Positions 33,871 to 43,441 of a stretch of 64,000 nt of DNA are shown one piece after another. Source of the DNA: Trebonia sp963774945 (lineage in GTDB: Bacteria; Actinomycetota; Actinomycetes; Streptosporangiales; Streptosporangiaceae). Positions within the stretch are counted from its first letter, which is position 1, and the number at the start of each line of letters is the position of its first letter. The position numbers and the translations under genes were made by a program. The notes under the pieces were generated by a model. The model was not told where the DNA came from. It saw only the letters and a list, made by a program, of their open reading frames with translations, and made no database searches. Where the stretch lies: assembly GCA_963774945.1 (NCBI GenBank), contig CAVZHA010000027.1, positions 1,798,001 through 1,862,000 of the forward strand, in the 5' to 3' direction.

Positions 33871-34037
33871 AACCGGCTGAGCGGCGCGTCGGCCCGGTGC
33901 GAGAGGAGGGGGGCCGTCTGGGCGGAGCCACCCGTCCGTCCGGGAAACGCCGGGTCGGAGAGTCGGCTGAGGCGGGCGCCGCCCCGGTGCGAGACGAGGG
34001 CGGCCGTCTGGGCGGAGCCACGCGTCCGTTCGGGGGA
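33871..34037. repeat. two tandem copies of a ~90-bp unit between hisH and hisB
   Basis: The blocks at 33871-33947 and 33961-34037 align over most of their length, with GGCCGTCTGGGCGGAGCCAC shared exactly. The second copy runs into the dispersed A+T-rich repeat at 34024-34057. They occupy the whole 230-nt gap between hisH and hisB and are not obviously coding. Confidence 0.6.
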
Positions 34038-34057
34038 AACTGATTTTGATCTTTCGC
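34024..34057 (-). repeat. dispersed A+T-rich repeat, copy after hisB
   Basis: On the minus strand GATCAAAATCAGTTTC precedes CCCCGAACGGACGC. It lies 7 nt beyond the hisB stop and overlaps the end of the second 90-bp unit. It matches the copies in gltB and murC in core and A+T-rich half. Confidence 0.55.
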
Positions 34058-34064
34058 TCATCGG

Positions 34065-34684
34065 CTACAGCACGCCCTTCGTCGACGGGAACCCCGGACG
34101 ACCGCGGGTCGAACGCGGCGGCCGCCCGCAGCGCGCGGGCGACGGCCTTGAACTGGGCCTCGACGATGTGGTGGGGGTTGCGGCCGTAGAGGACGTGGAC
34201 GTGCAGGCAGATGCCGGCCGAGTGCGCCAGCGACTCCCAGATGTGCCTGGTGAGCGTGGTGTCGTAGCTGCCGATCATCGGGGACATCCCGGCCGGCTCG
34301 TCGTGCACCACGTAGGGGCGCCCGGACAGGTCGACGGCGGCGCGGACGAGGGTCTCGTCGAGCGGGACGAGCGCGTCGCCGAACCGGGAGATGCCGGACT
34401 TGTCGCCCAGGGCCTCGCGCAGCGCCTGACCGAGCGCGATCGAGGTGTCCTCGACCGTGTGGTGCGCGTCGATCTCGGTGTCGCCCTTGGCGCGGACGGT
34501 GAGGCCGAGGCAGCCGTGCTTGCCGAGCTGGTTGAGCATGTGGTCGAAGAACGGGACGCCGGTCTCGACCTCGACCGGGCCGGGGCCGTCGAGGTCGAGC
34601 TCGACCAGCAGCTGCGGTCTCCTTGGTCTCGCGGACCACGCGGCCCACCCGGCTGCCGGGGGCGAACCCCTCGCTGCGGCTCAC
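34065..34684 (-). CDS. hisB: imidazoleglycerol-phosphate dehydratase (frameshifted)
   Basis: A single-domain dehydratase of about 206 residues without the phosphatase domain. It has metal-binding DAHHTVEDTSIALGQAL and the second set FKAVARALRAA with HIVEAQ. The GTG at 34684 overlaps the hisC stop (GTGA). Shifts lie near 34617 and 34088. After the second the sequence ends GVPSTKGVL at TAG 34065, the usual family C-terminus, which is why I place the end there and not further along the open frame. Confidence 0.9.
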
Positions 34685-35767
34685 TGGCCAAGCACCTCCG
34701 TCAGCGCGTCGCGGAACGCGCTCATCTCCTGCGGGCGTCCCGACCGTCACCCGCAGCCATCCGGCCGGGCCGGTCTCCCTGATCAGCACCGACCGGTCGA
34801 GCAGCGCCTGCCAGACCTTGTGCCGGTCCTCGAACGTCCCGAACAGGACGAAGTTGGCGTCGCTGTCGGCGGCCGTCAGGCCTTGGCCGCGCAGCCAGGT
34901 CACCAGCGCGTCGCGCTCGGCCCGGAGCGCCTGCGACGCTGGAGAGCAGCTCCTCGGTGTGCGCGAGCGCGGTCCGGCGCCACCGCCTGGGTCACGGTGG
35001 ACAGGTGGTACGGCAGCCGCACCCGCAGCAGCGCGTCGGGCACGGCCGGGTCGGCCGCCAGGTAGCCGAGGCGGGTGCCGGCCGCCGCGAACGCCTTGGA
35101 CATCGTGCGGCAGACGACGAGGCGCTCCCGGCCCGGCAGCAGGGTCAGCGCGCTCGGCGTGCCGTCCCGGCTGAACTCGGCGTAGGCCTCGTCGACGACG
35201 AGCATGCCCGTCGGTGGCGTCGTAGGCGTCGGCGATGAGGGCGAGCGGGACCGAGGTGCCGGTCGGGTTGTTCGGGGAGGTGATGAAGGTGACGTCGGGG
35301 TGGTGGCGCGCCACCTGCTCGGCCGCGGTGCTCAGGCCGTAGTCGGCGTCGCGGCGCCCGCGATCCACTCGGTGCAGGTGGCGAGCGAGATCAGCGGGTG
35401 CATCGAGTAGGACGGCTCGAACCCGAGCGCGGTCCGGCCGGGCCCGCCGAACGCCTGCAGCAGCTGCTGGATGACCTCGTTGGAGCCGTTCGCGGCCCAG
35501 GTGTTGTCCTCGGTCAGCCCGTGGCCGAGGTAGGCGGCCAGGTCCTTGCGCAGCTCGATCGCGTCCCGGTCGGGGTAGCGGTTGAGCGTGCCTGCCACCG
35601 CGCGCACGGCGTCGGCGACCGCGCTCTGGAGGTCTCTCGCTGGGGCCGTAGGGGTTCTCGTTGGTGTTGAGCTGGACGTTGACGTCGAGCTGGGGGGCGC
35701 CGTAGGGGTGCAGGTCCCTGAGGTCGTCCCTGATCGGGAGCGGCTTCCTGGCTGGCGTCGCGGTCAC
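34681..35767 (-). CDS. hisC: histidinol-phosphate aminotransferase (frameshifted)
   Basis: A fold-type I pyridoxal phosphate enzyme. Blocks in order are LPIRDDLRDLHPYGAPQLDV, LNTNENPYGPS, LNRYPDRDAIELRKDLAAYL, TWAANGSNEVIQQLLQAFGG, ITSPNNPTGTSV, LVVDEAYAEFS, the cofactor lysine in RTMSKAFAAAGTRLGY, and NFVLFGTFEDRHKVWQALLD. About 362 residues. Shifts are near 35635, 35350, 35212, 34970 and 34940. GTG start at 35767, 6 nt after the hisD stop. Confidence 0.92.
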
Positions 35768-35772
35768 CGGGC

Positions 35773-37121
35773 TCAGCCCCCGGTCTTGGGGACGCGGACG
35801 CGGACGGCGGCGACGTGGGCGGCCAGGTCCTCGGCGCCGCCGAGGGCGTCGACCCGCGGCGCGACGTCGGCCAGCGAGTCGCGGTCGCACTCGATCACGT
35901 TGACGACCTTGAGGTACGGGTAGACCGACAGGCCGCTGGTGTGCCTGGCGGTGCCGCCGGTGGGGAGCACGTGGTTGGAGCCGGCCAGGTAGTCGCCGAG
36001 CGAGACCGGGCTGTAGGGGCCGACGAAGATCGCGCCGGCGTTGCGGATGCTCGCCGCGACCTTCTCCGCGCCCTCGGTCTGGATCTCCAGGTGCTCGGGC
36101 GCCCAGGCGTCGGAGACGGCGCGGGCGGCGTGGATGTCGTCGACCAGGACGTAGCCGGCCTGGTTCGCCAGCGCGGTCTCGACTCGCTCGCGGTGCCTGG
36201 TGGCGGGGAGCTGGCGGGCCAGCTCGCTCGTCGACCCGGGCGGGCAGGCCCGGGTCGGTGGTGATCAGCAGGCAGGCGGCGAGCTCGTCGTGCTCGGCCT
36301 GGCCGATCAGGTCGGCGGCGACGAAGGCGGGGTCGGCGGTGTGGTCGGCGATGATGCCGATCTCGGTCGGGCCGTTCTCGCCGTCGATGCCGACGACGCC
36401 CGCCAGGATGCGCTTGGCGGCGGCGACGTAGACGTTGCCCGGGCCGGTGATCACGTCGACCGGGGCGCACTCGTCGGTGCCGTAGGCGAACATCGCGAGG
36501 GCCTGGGCGCCGCCGACCGCGTGCACTTCGGTGATGCCGAGGAGGGCGCAGGCGGCGAGCACGGCCGGGTGCGGCTGGCCGCCGAACTCCTGCTGCGGCG
36601 GGGACGCGACGGCGATCTGCTCGACGCCCGGCCGCCTGCGCCGGGACCACGTTCATGACCACCGAGGACGGGTAGGCGACGAGCCCGCCGGGGACGTAGA
36701 CGCCCGCCCGCTCGACCGGGATGAACCGGGTGGAGACGCTGCAGGCCGGGCGCGGGCTCGGTGTCCCTGCGCTCGGGGAGCTGCGCCTCGTGGACGACCC
36801 GGGCGCGGCGGGCCGCTTCCTCGAGCGCGTCCCTGACTCTGGGGTCCAGCGTGTCGAGCGCGTTGTCGATGACCTGCCTGCGGCACCCGGGTGCGCTCCA
36901 GGTCGACGCCGTCGAACCGGTTGGTGTACTCGCGGACGGCGACGCCGCCGCGGACGCGGACGTCCTCGGTCACCGGCCTGACCAGAGTCGACCGCGCGGT
37001 CGACGTCGAGGGCCGCGCGGGGCAGCACGCTGGCGAGGGCGGCGTGGGTCAGGCCCGCCGCGCCCCGGCCGCGCAGGTCAATGTAGGTGGTAACGGGACT
37101 GGCCCCGCTGTCCGAAGTCAC
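35773..37121 (-). CDS. hisD: histidinol dehydrogenase (frameshifted)
   Basis: A zinc enzyme doing the last two oxidations to histidine with NAD. Recognisable are VYVPGGLVAYPSSVVMNVVP, ITEVHAVGGAQALAMFAYG, VDVITGPGNVYVAAAKR, the zinc Gln/His in GQAEHDELAACLL, and HVLPTGGTARHTSGLSVYPY. About 449 residues. Shifts near 37000, 36890, 36750, 36640, 36230 and others. GTG start at 37121. It is the first his gene of the run, only 4 nt after the upstream membrane-protein stop. Confidence 0.92.
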
Positions 37122-37125
37122 CCGC

Positions 37126-37724
37126 CTAGTCTACGAACGACCGCACGTGATTATTGGGCTCGCGGTGGGCGTGGCGCTCGGCGCGTTGACGGACGCGCTG
37201 GTGACGCGGCCGCGCTCGGCGTGGTCGTCGCGACGCCATCGGCGCTGCCTGCGGCTCGCGCTGGCGGTCGGACGCCCGGCCGGAGTGGTCGGCGGCCGGC
37301 TGGTTCGACGCCGTTGCCGACCGCGCCGTGGGCGACGGCGTCGGCGTTGGCGCTGCGCGGGCGTGGTCGGGACGGCGCTGGGCGACGTGCTCGCCGCTGG
37401 CAACGGCGCGCGGCCCTCGCGGACGGGCGACGGGACCGGGCTCGGCCGGGCGCCGGTGCCGGCGCCGGCCGGGCCGACCGGGGAGATCGTGTGCGTGACC
37501 GGGCCGCGGTGACGGCGCGGTGAGGCGGCCGATCCCGACGACCGCGCCGAGCACGGCGACGCCGAGGCAGAGGCCGCCGCCGGCGGCCGCCGCCCGGCGA
37601 CGCCAGCGGAGCCGCCGGCCCGCGGGTGATGATCGCGGCCGGGTCGAACGTCGGCTCGGGCTGGCGCGGTTCGGGCTCTGGGGACGCGCGGAGGGCGCGC
37701 CGCAGCGGTGTCTAGGTCGGTCAT
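37126..37724 (-). CDS. Ala/Pro-rich membrane protein coupled to sigma factor (frameshifted)
   Basis: It begins MTDLDTAAARPP by ATGA overlap with the sigma-factor stop. One hydrophobic segment (near AVLGAVVGIGRLTAP) is followed by a Pro/Thr/Ser/Ala-rich, probably exported region. At least two frame shifts make the exact sequence and end (37126 or 37131) uncertain. Its position after a SigE-family sigma suggests a regulator or companion. No anti-sigma zinc motif is visible. Confidence 0.45.
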
Positions 37725-38272
37725 GACCGCTCCCCTCCGATCGCCGAGGCGCTGGCCTGCGGCTGCGCGTCCGCCAGGGCTTCTGCCTGGGCCTCCGCCT
37801 CGGCCGACACCCGGAGCTTGGCCAGGGCGCGCGAGCTGGTGGACTTCACGGTCCCCGGGGTGATGCCGAGGTCGCGGGCGACGACCGCCTCGGGCAGGTC
37901 GAACAGGTAGCGCAGCACGATCACCGCGCGCTCGCGGGCGGTCAGGGTCGCCAGCGCGCCGGTCACCCACTGGCGGAGCGCGACCTCGTCGGCGATGTCG
38001 GGGCCGGACGGATGGTCGGGGAGCTCGTCGGTCGGGTACTCCTTCAGCTTCCGCCGCCAGCGGTCGGTCACGTAGTTGACCAGGGTCCGCCTGACGTAGG
38101 CGAAGGCGTCGTCGCGGCGCACCCTCGGCCAGGCCGCGTAGGTCCGCACCAGCGCCGCCTGCACCGCGTCCTCGGCCGCGTGCCGGTCGCCGGTCAGCAG
38201 GTAGGCGGCGTGCCGCAAGCCGGCTGCGCTTGCCGTGGCGAACTCGACGAACTCCTCGTCACCGCGTGCCAA
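37721..38272 (-). CDS. SigE-family ECF RNA polymerase sigma factor
   Basis: A 183-residue intact protein. Region 2 is FATASAAGLRHAAYLLTGD with AEDAVQAALVRTYAAWPRV; region 4 is LTARERAVIVLRYLFDLPEA and the HTH VARDLGITPGTVKSTSSRAL. It has an Ala/Glu-rich C-terminal tail. It redirects RNA polymerase to a specific promoter set. ATG at 38272. It lies divergent from the lipoprotein at 38439. Confidence 0.85.
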   Translation of the reverse strand: MARGDEEFVEFATASAAGLRHAAYLLTGDRHAAEDAVQAALVRTYAAWPRVRRDDAFAYVRRTLVNYVTDRWRRKLKEYPTDELPDHPSGPDIADEVALRQWVTGALATLTARERAVIVLRYLFDLPEAVVARDLGITPGTVKSTSSRALAKLRVSAEAEAQAEALADAQPQASASAIGGERS

Positions 38273-38353
38273 TGCCGTCCTTTCCTCTCGGGGGTCCGGG
38301 GATCTTCCCCCGGGAGATTCAGTCCCGCTCGTGCTTATACGGCCGGAGGGCGC

Positions 38354-38384
38354 AAAAGGTTGCTGACCGGACGGCGCAACTTTT
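38354..38384. promoter_or_regulatory. inverted repeat in the sigma/lipoprotein divergent gap
   Basis: AAAAGGTTGC (38354-38363) and GCAACTTTT (38376-38384) form a near-perfect inverted repeat across 12 nt, in the 166-nt gap between divergent genes. A regulator site or part of an autoregulated sigma promoter is possible. Confidence 0.35.
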
Positions 38385-38438
38385 CGGCTGGCCGCACGTA
38401 TCTCCCGCTGTCGGTCTGATCGTTACGAGGAGGAGCAT

Positions 38439-38973
38439 ATGAAGGTCACTACGCGAAGGACGCGCGGGACGGCGGCCTGGGCGCTCGGCACCGTGGCGGG
38501 GGTGGCGCTGCTGGCCGGGCTGCGCGTCCGCCGCCACCGCCGGCACCGACGCCGCGCAGGTCAGCAAGTCGGCCAAGCCCTCGGCGGCGCCGGCCGCCCC
38601 GACCGCCAGCCCGTCGGCGACCTCCACCGCCGCCGCGTCGGCGACCCCGACCACGCCGTCCTGCGCCACGCCGGTGCCGGTCGCCACCGCCAGCGCGACG
38701 CCGGTGCCGGTCGCCAGCGGTGCCAGCCCGGTCCCCCGCCCCACCGCAAGCGCCAGCGCGGTCGCGGCCCCCGCCACCGCAAACGCGGCGACGCCGGTCC
38801 CGGTTCCCACCGCCAGCGCGACGTCCGCCCCGAGTGCGGTCAGCCCGAGCGGGTGCGGCACGGCCTCGTCGTCCCCGACGGCGCTGCCGACGGCGGCGGC
38901 CAGCCCGACTACGCCGGGCACGGCGCCGTCGCCGGTGGCCTCCCCGTCGCCGTTGCCGACCGGCCGGGCGTAG
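38439..38973 (+). CDS. small low-complexity lipoprotein (one frameshift)
   Basis: MKVTTRRTRGTAAWALGTVA leads to LLAGC if one extra G near 38527 is removed, giving a clear lipobox. The rest (about 150 residues) is Ala/Ser/Thr/Pro/Val with repeated TPVPVA and SAT units, then GCGTASSSP. It is probably an exported, surface-anchored disordered protein. Strong Shine-Dalgarno GAGGAGG. Function unknown. Confidence 0.6.
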
Positions 38974-39006
38974 CCGACCGGTAGGGCGTAGCCGCTTCGG
39001 GCTCAG

Positions 39007-39049
39007 CGCCCCGCGCTTCTTGCTGTTATCCAGCGGGAGGCGCGGGGCG
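39007..39049. repeat. hairpin with TTCTTGCTGTTA loop, copy 2
   Basis: CGCCCCGCGC (39007-39016) pairs with GCGCGGGGCG (39040-39049). The loop has CTTCTTGCTGTTA (39016-39028), identical to 23936-23948. It begins 33 nt after the lipoprotein stop and could terminate it. Confidence 0.55.
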
Positions 39050-39165
39050 TTGTGGCCCTGGGGGCCACGGGCCCGTTAGATGCAGCCCCGGGGGCCACGA
39101 GGCCCGAACGGAAGCAGCCCGGGGTGGGCCGACGAGGGGGTGCGGTGGGCGGTGGGGAGCGCCTC

Positions 39166-39203
39166 GGACCGTTCGGGATAAGTTTTGGGGGCCTTTATCT
39201 TGA
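39166..39203 (-). repeat. dispersed A+T-rich repeat, copy at the end of a membrane-protein gene
   Basis: On the minus strand AAGATAAAGGCCCCCAAAAC leads to TTATCCCGAACGGTCC. The membrane-protein gene's TAA (39195-39197) lies inside it, so the repeat supplies or replaces the gene's end. Confidence 0.55.
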
Positions 39204-39726
39204 GGCGCGCGTTCCCCACTCGCCGATCAGGATCACGATCGCGGTGAACATCGGCCAGAAGGCCAGCGCGCTGCGGGCGCCGAGGGTGAGGGACTCGGGG
39301 AACACGGTGCCGTCGGCGCTGGACGCGAGGTGCTGGTTGTAGGCGGACAGGCCGATCTGCTGGCCCAGCCAGAGCATGACGAACGCGCCCGCGACGCCGC
39401 CGAGGATGAGGCCGGCCGCGATCACCGGCCCGGATGCCGCCGCGTGCGCCTGCCATGCAGAAGCGGAAGCCGATGATGCCGGTGAGCAGCCCGGCGACCA
39501 CCGCGATGCCGCAGAACCAGGCGTCGGCGCCGATGAAGGCGCGCGTCTCTGCGTTCATCAGCTGGGCCGTGCCCGCGCTGATCTCCTGCAGCAGCGCCCG
39601 GGGGGCCGCCTCGCCCCAGATCAGCCCGCCGAGCAGGCCGAGCACGGCGCTGCCGGCGACCGCCGCCGCGAACCAGGCGACGGCGGACCACGCCGACGGC
39701 CGGACGTCCGGCTTCTGGACGACCAT
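39195..39726 (-). CDS. four-helix membrane protein (one frameshift)
   Basis: About 177 residues. Helices: AWFAAAVAGSAVLGLLGGLI, FCGIAVVAGLLTGIIGFRF, AGLILGGVAGAFVMLWLG and ARSALAFWPMFTAIVILIG. The frame shifts near 39440. The basic plan resembles small actinobacterial DUF2567-type proteins, but I cannot confirm the family. It ends within a dispersed repeat. Confidence 0.6.
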
Positions 39727-39884
39727 ACGGGCTCAGTAGCCATCGGGGAGATCCCACCTCGCTTTCCCGCATGATCGTAGCCGGGGAACCTGACCGCCCG
39801 CGCATCGCCGCTGCGCCGTGGTTTAGCCGCGGTCGCGGGCCGGGCAGTCGGACGGCGCAAAGCCCCCGATGGAGAGAGGTTCCC

Positions 39885-40447
39885 GTGACGATCGTCATTA
39901 TCATCGTGCGTGGTCTTGGTGGTGATAGTGGTCGGGGGGCGCGCTTGTCGCCCGCCAGACCTCGCAGCGCCGCCAGTTCGGCCCCGAGTACGACCAGCTG
40001 GTGCAGGAGGTCGGTCCGCGCCAGGCCCAGGCCGAGTTCGCGAAGCGGCAGCAAGCGCGTCGCCGGGCTCGACCTCAAGCAGCTCTCCCCCGAGCAGCGC
40101 GCCGCCTACGAAGCCCGCTGGGAAGCCGCCCAGGAGCAGTTCATCGACAACCCGCCGCCAGGCCACCCAGACCGCGGCCGGGCTGGTCACCGCGGTCGCG
40201 GCCGAGGTCGGCTACCCGGTCGACGACCGGGAGCAGCTGCTGGCCGACCTGTCGGTCAACCACGGGAAGTACCTCGACGGCTACCGGGGCGCTCTCCGCG
40301 CCACCGACCAGGCCGCCGAACGGGTCGACCGAGGACCTCCGGCAGGCCCTGCTCGGCTACCGCACCCTGTTCAACGACCTGATCGGCGCGCAGACGGCGG
40401 ACGGCGCCCGGTCCCGACTCCCCCGGCGCGACCAGACGGCGGTCTAG
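39885..40447 (+). CDS. membrane-anchored helical protein, paralogue A (frameshifted)
   Basis: The GTG at 39885 begins VTIVIIIV, followed in a shifted frame by a single N-terminal helix (VVIVVGGALVA). A helical domain with RQFGPEYDQLVQEVGP, LDLKQLSPEQRAAYEARWE, AAQEQFIDNP and LLGYRTLFNDLIG follows. About 187 residues, with shifts near 39910, 40050, 40160 and 40330. The C-terminal domain matches the next gene's (W-x2-A-Q-x2-F, YRxLFN), so the two are paralogues. Function unknown. Confidence 0.6.
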
Positions 40448-40473
40448 CAGTCGTCCTAGCCGGTCGTTCCCCC

Positions 40474-40507
40474 TGACGGCGCGAGAGCGCTGACGGCGCG
40501 AGAGCGC
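40474..40507. repeat. 17-bp tandem repeat
   Basis: TGACGGCGCGAGAGCGC occurs twice head to tail (40474-40490, 40491-40507) in the gap between the two paralogues, and part of a third follows (TGACGCC). Confidence 0.6.
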
Positions 40508-40564
40508 TGACGCCCCGCAAGCGTAGACGTGAGACGAAACGCACGTGAGAAAGGAAGCTCAGCG

Positions 40565-41313
40565 ATGAGTGTAGAGACCAGCAGGACGAACCAACCGGGT
40601 GACGGCGACCCGGACGACGAGCGACACGTTCGGCTACCGCAGCGCGGACAGCGCCGCCGCCGACGACGACCTCGACGACGACGACGTGGTGAGCCGTGAC
40701 GACGCGGACAACCTCGAGGGCGACGACGCCACGGTCGTGCACGGGATCCGTCTACGACTCCAGCGCCGCCAGCTACGGCAGCACCGGCACCGACCCGGTC
40801 GTCACCGACGTCGACGACCCGCAGCCGACGTTCACCCCGGTCGACGACGGTACGGTCGACGACAGCTCGGTGAGCGGCGTGCCGGTCACTGACGTGCCGG
40901 ATGCCGGCGCGCCGACGCTCAGCGAGACCGACAACGTGCCGGTCGTGCCGGTCGTGCCCGTCTCCGACCCGGCCGTGACCGAGGCGCCCCTGTCCTCGGC
41001 GACCGGCATCGACCCCAACGCGCCCCTGCTCGGCGACGCCGTCGGCCTGCGGGCGAGCTGGCAGCAGGCGCAGGCGGGCTTCGTCGACGACCCGCGGGCG
41101 GCTGTCGCAGACGCGGCCGAGCTGGTCGAGCACACCGCCCAGACGCTCATCGGCTCCCTGCAGCAGCGGCAGCGCGCGCTGCGCACCCAGTGGGACGACA
41201 ACGGGTCGGGTGCGGCGGCCGGCGCCAGCACGAGCGGGCTGTCGGACACCGAGCAGCTGCGGCACCTGATGCAGGACTACCGCAACCTGTTCAACCAGCT
41301 CTGCCGGCCGTAG
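40565..41313 (+). CDS. acidic helical protein, paralogue B (frameshifted)
   Basis: About 248 residues. The N-terminal half is very acidic and disordered (ADDDLDDDDVVSRDDADN, then Asp/Val/Pro repeats such as NVPVVPVVPVSDP). The C-terminal domain (ASWQQAQAGFVDDPRAAVAD, QLRHLMQDYRNLFNQL) matches paralogue A, which carries a membrane anchor instead of the acidic half. Shifts lie near 40610 and 40750. A cytosolic form of the same domain is implied. Function unknown. Confidence 0.6.
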
Positions 41314-41435
41314 CCAAGTCGCGGCGGCGGTAGCGCCGCTAGAGCCGCCAGCCGGGTCCGCGGGAGCGAGTGATTTCTCCCGTCGATCTGGCTGACGGCT
41401 TTTTTGATCTCGGGGCATTTGGGTATGCACCGGAC

Positions 41436-41861
41436 ATGGGGATCCGTGCTGCCATCACGGCGGAACAGCGCAATGCGGACGTCGTACGGCGGTACCTGCG
41501 GGTCTTCGAGACCTTCGCGGTCGAGGAGCTGCCGTTCCTGCTCGACCGGTCGGTGATCGTGCACGAGGGCGGGACGACCGTGCGGGGGATCGACTGGGTG
41601 TCGGCGGCGGTCCGGACGCGGGGGCTGGCGGCCTGCCGGATCGTGGTCGACGACCTGTTCGCGGCCAGGGACCGGGTGATGGTCGCTTGCACGGTGACCT
41701 ACACCCGGGAGGGAACCGGCCAGCAGCTCACGCTGTCCGGGCTCAAGTCGTACCGGCTCCGCAACGGGGTGATCGTCGAGCTGTGGGGGGCGACCGACGT
41801 GTTCGGCTTCCTGCGCGGGGCGGGCCTGGTGCCGCAGCAGGCCTGGTCGATGTCGGCCTGA
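41436..41861 (+). CDS. SnoaL-like (NTF2-fold) protein, copy 1
   Basis: A 141-residue intact protein. It has the layout of SnoaL-like and ester-cyclase proteins: VVRRYLRVFETFAVEELPFL, DLFAARDRVMVACTVTYTRE and SYRLRNGVIVELWGATDVFG. The cone-shaped fold usually binds a small hydrophobic ligand; the reaction is unknown. ATG at 41436 fits the start of copy 2; an in-frame ATG at 41370 would add 22 residues. Confidence 0.7.
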   Translation: MGIRAAITAEQRNADVVRRYLRVFETFAVEELPFLLDRSVIVHEGGTTVRGIDWVSAAVRTRGLAACRIVVDDLFAARDRVMVACTVTYTREGTGQQLTLSGLKSYRLRNGVIVELWGATDVFGFLRGAGLVPQQAWSMSA

Positions 41862-41867
41862 GGGATC

Positions 41868-41945
41868 GGACGCGGGGGTTGGACGTGGGGGTTGGTCGTG
41901 GAGGTTGGACGCGGGGGTTGGACGTGGAGGTTGGACGTGATGAGT
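41868..41945. repeat. 13-bp tandem repeat between SnoaL-like paralogues
   Basis: Five 13-bp units of the form GGACGTGGGGGTT (41868-41932) followed by a degenerate sixth (GGACGTGATGAGTT), ending just before the ATG of copy 2. G on one strand is strongly enriched. It covers the ribosome-binding region. Confidence 0.75.
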
Positions 41946-41950
41946 TGGAT

Positions 41951-42370
41951 ATGACCGCCGTCGCCGATGAGGCGCTGGAAGCGAAGAACACCGGCGTGGT
42001 GCTGCGGTACCTGCGGGTCTTCGAGACCCGCGAGGTCGCCGACCTCGCCGAGCTGGTCGACCCCGACGTCGTCGGGCACGGCGCCGGGCAGACCGTGCAC
42101 GGGCGCCGCCAGGTGGAGGACTCGGTGCTCAGCCCGGGGCTGTCGGCGTGCGTCGTGCGGGTCGATGACCTGTTCGCGGCCAGGGACCGGGTCACGGTGG
42201 CGTTCACGCTCACCTACACCCGCGCGCGGACCGGCGAGGAACTGGTCATGACCGGGCACAAGTCCTATCGGCTGCGGGACGGGCGGATCGTCGAGCTCTG
42301 GGGGGAGACCGACGTGTTCGGCTTCCTGCGCCGGGCGGGCGTGCTCCCGGACGAGCTTCCGCCGCTCTAG
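41951..42370 (+). CDS. SnoaL-like (NTF2-fold) protein, copy 2
   Basis: A 139-residue intact paralogue of the previous gene, sharing VLRYLRVFETREV, VDDLFAARDRVTVAFTLTYT and SYRLRDGRIVELWGETDVFG. The upstream 13-bp repeats leave no normal Shine-Dalgarno except the G-rich repeat itself, so its translation may depend on repeat number. Function unknown. Confidence 0.7.
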   Translation: MTAVADEALEAKNTGVVLRYLRVFETREVADLAELVDPDVVGHGAGQTVHGRRQVEDSVLSPGLSACVVRVDDLFAARDRVTVAFTLTYTRARTGEELVMTGHKSYRLRDGRIVELWGETDVFGFLRRAGVLPDELPPL

Positions 42371-42607
42371 GCGGCGCGCGGGCGCTTGGCGGCAGCGCGG
42401 GGAAACCCGGGCTCCGTTGGCGATCGGACATCGACACACTGTCCCCGCCGTCACCACGCGCAATCGGCCGGACGGATTTTGGGGTGATCGTGGGGAGTTC
42501 GGGTCGTGGGCTGCCCCCATCGGCACACGCTGACGCCCGCGGCCGGAAATCGCGGCCCCCAATGGCACACAATCATGGTTTCCGCCGCCCGGCCAGCGTT
42601 GCCGCCG

Positions 42608-43392
42608 CTACCAGCGGACCCGGACGGTGTCGCTCCACGCGGCCAGGACCTGCCGGCGGCCGGTGATCGTGAGGCCGGCCCGGGCGGCGTCGGAGCGGTT
42701 CCAGAGGAACGCGTAGAGGCCGGCCGCGGTGCCTTCCAGCGTGCAGTCCGCCGCCGGGTCGTCGCGGCTGGCCTCGGTGCCGCCGTCGGTCAGGCGGACG
42801 TGCCAGCGGCCCGCGGCGTCCAGCGCCCGGACGGTGAGCGTGCGCTCGGCGCCGCCGTCGCGGGCTCGGTAGCGCCGCCGGGGGGCGAAGCACATGATCA
42901 GCTCGTCGATGCCGTCGGCGGCGAAGGCCGGGTCGAACGCGTCGGCCGGGGCCGGCGGCCCGCCCGCAGCCGCGCTCTGCGCGTCGTACCGGTGCACGGC
43001 GGTCTCGTGCGCCTGCCGGCGGGCCCAGAACGCGAGCGGCGAGGGGCCGGCATGAACGTCGCGCACTGGACGTCCGGGTCGGCGTCGCCGAGGGTCGCGA
43101 CCAGGGCCGCGTGCCCCTCGCGGTAGGCGGCGAGGAGGTCGGCGTCGGCCGGGCCGCCGCCGAGGATGTCGGGCTCGGTCACCCCGTCGTCGATCAGCTC
43201 GGGCGACCGGTCGCGGACGTGCCTGGCCGCCCAGTCATGGACGTACGCCTGGTGCCTGACGAGGTCGCGGACCCGCCAGCCGGGGCAGCCGGGAACCTCG
43301 GCCTGCAGGCCGGCCGCCTCGGCGGCGTCGGCCAGCAGCGCGCCGTCACGGTCGAGCGCGTCGATATGCGCGGTGATCTCCACGTCGCTCAT
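42608..43392 (-). CDS. TIGR03083-type maleylpyruvate isomerase-like protein (one frameshift)
   Basis: About 261 residues. The N-terminal DinB-like part has VEITAHIDALDRDGALLADA, VPGCPGWRVRDLVRHQAYVH; the middle has ETAVHRYDAQSAAG; the C-terminal SCP2-like part has DPAADCTLEGTAAGLYAFLW. A shift lies near 43050. The family is common in actinobacteria as mycothiol- or metal-linked enzymes; the substrate is unknown. The 237 nt upstream (42371-42607) show no gene. Confidence 0.78.
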
Positions 43393-43441
43393 CGTGCCAG
43401 CGGCCGGCTGCGCGCGACAGCGCCTCGACCGCCAGAAGACG

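Noticed and set aside
41868..41945. CRISPR array
   Set aside because: Units are contiguous 13-mers with no spacers and no cas genes are present.
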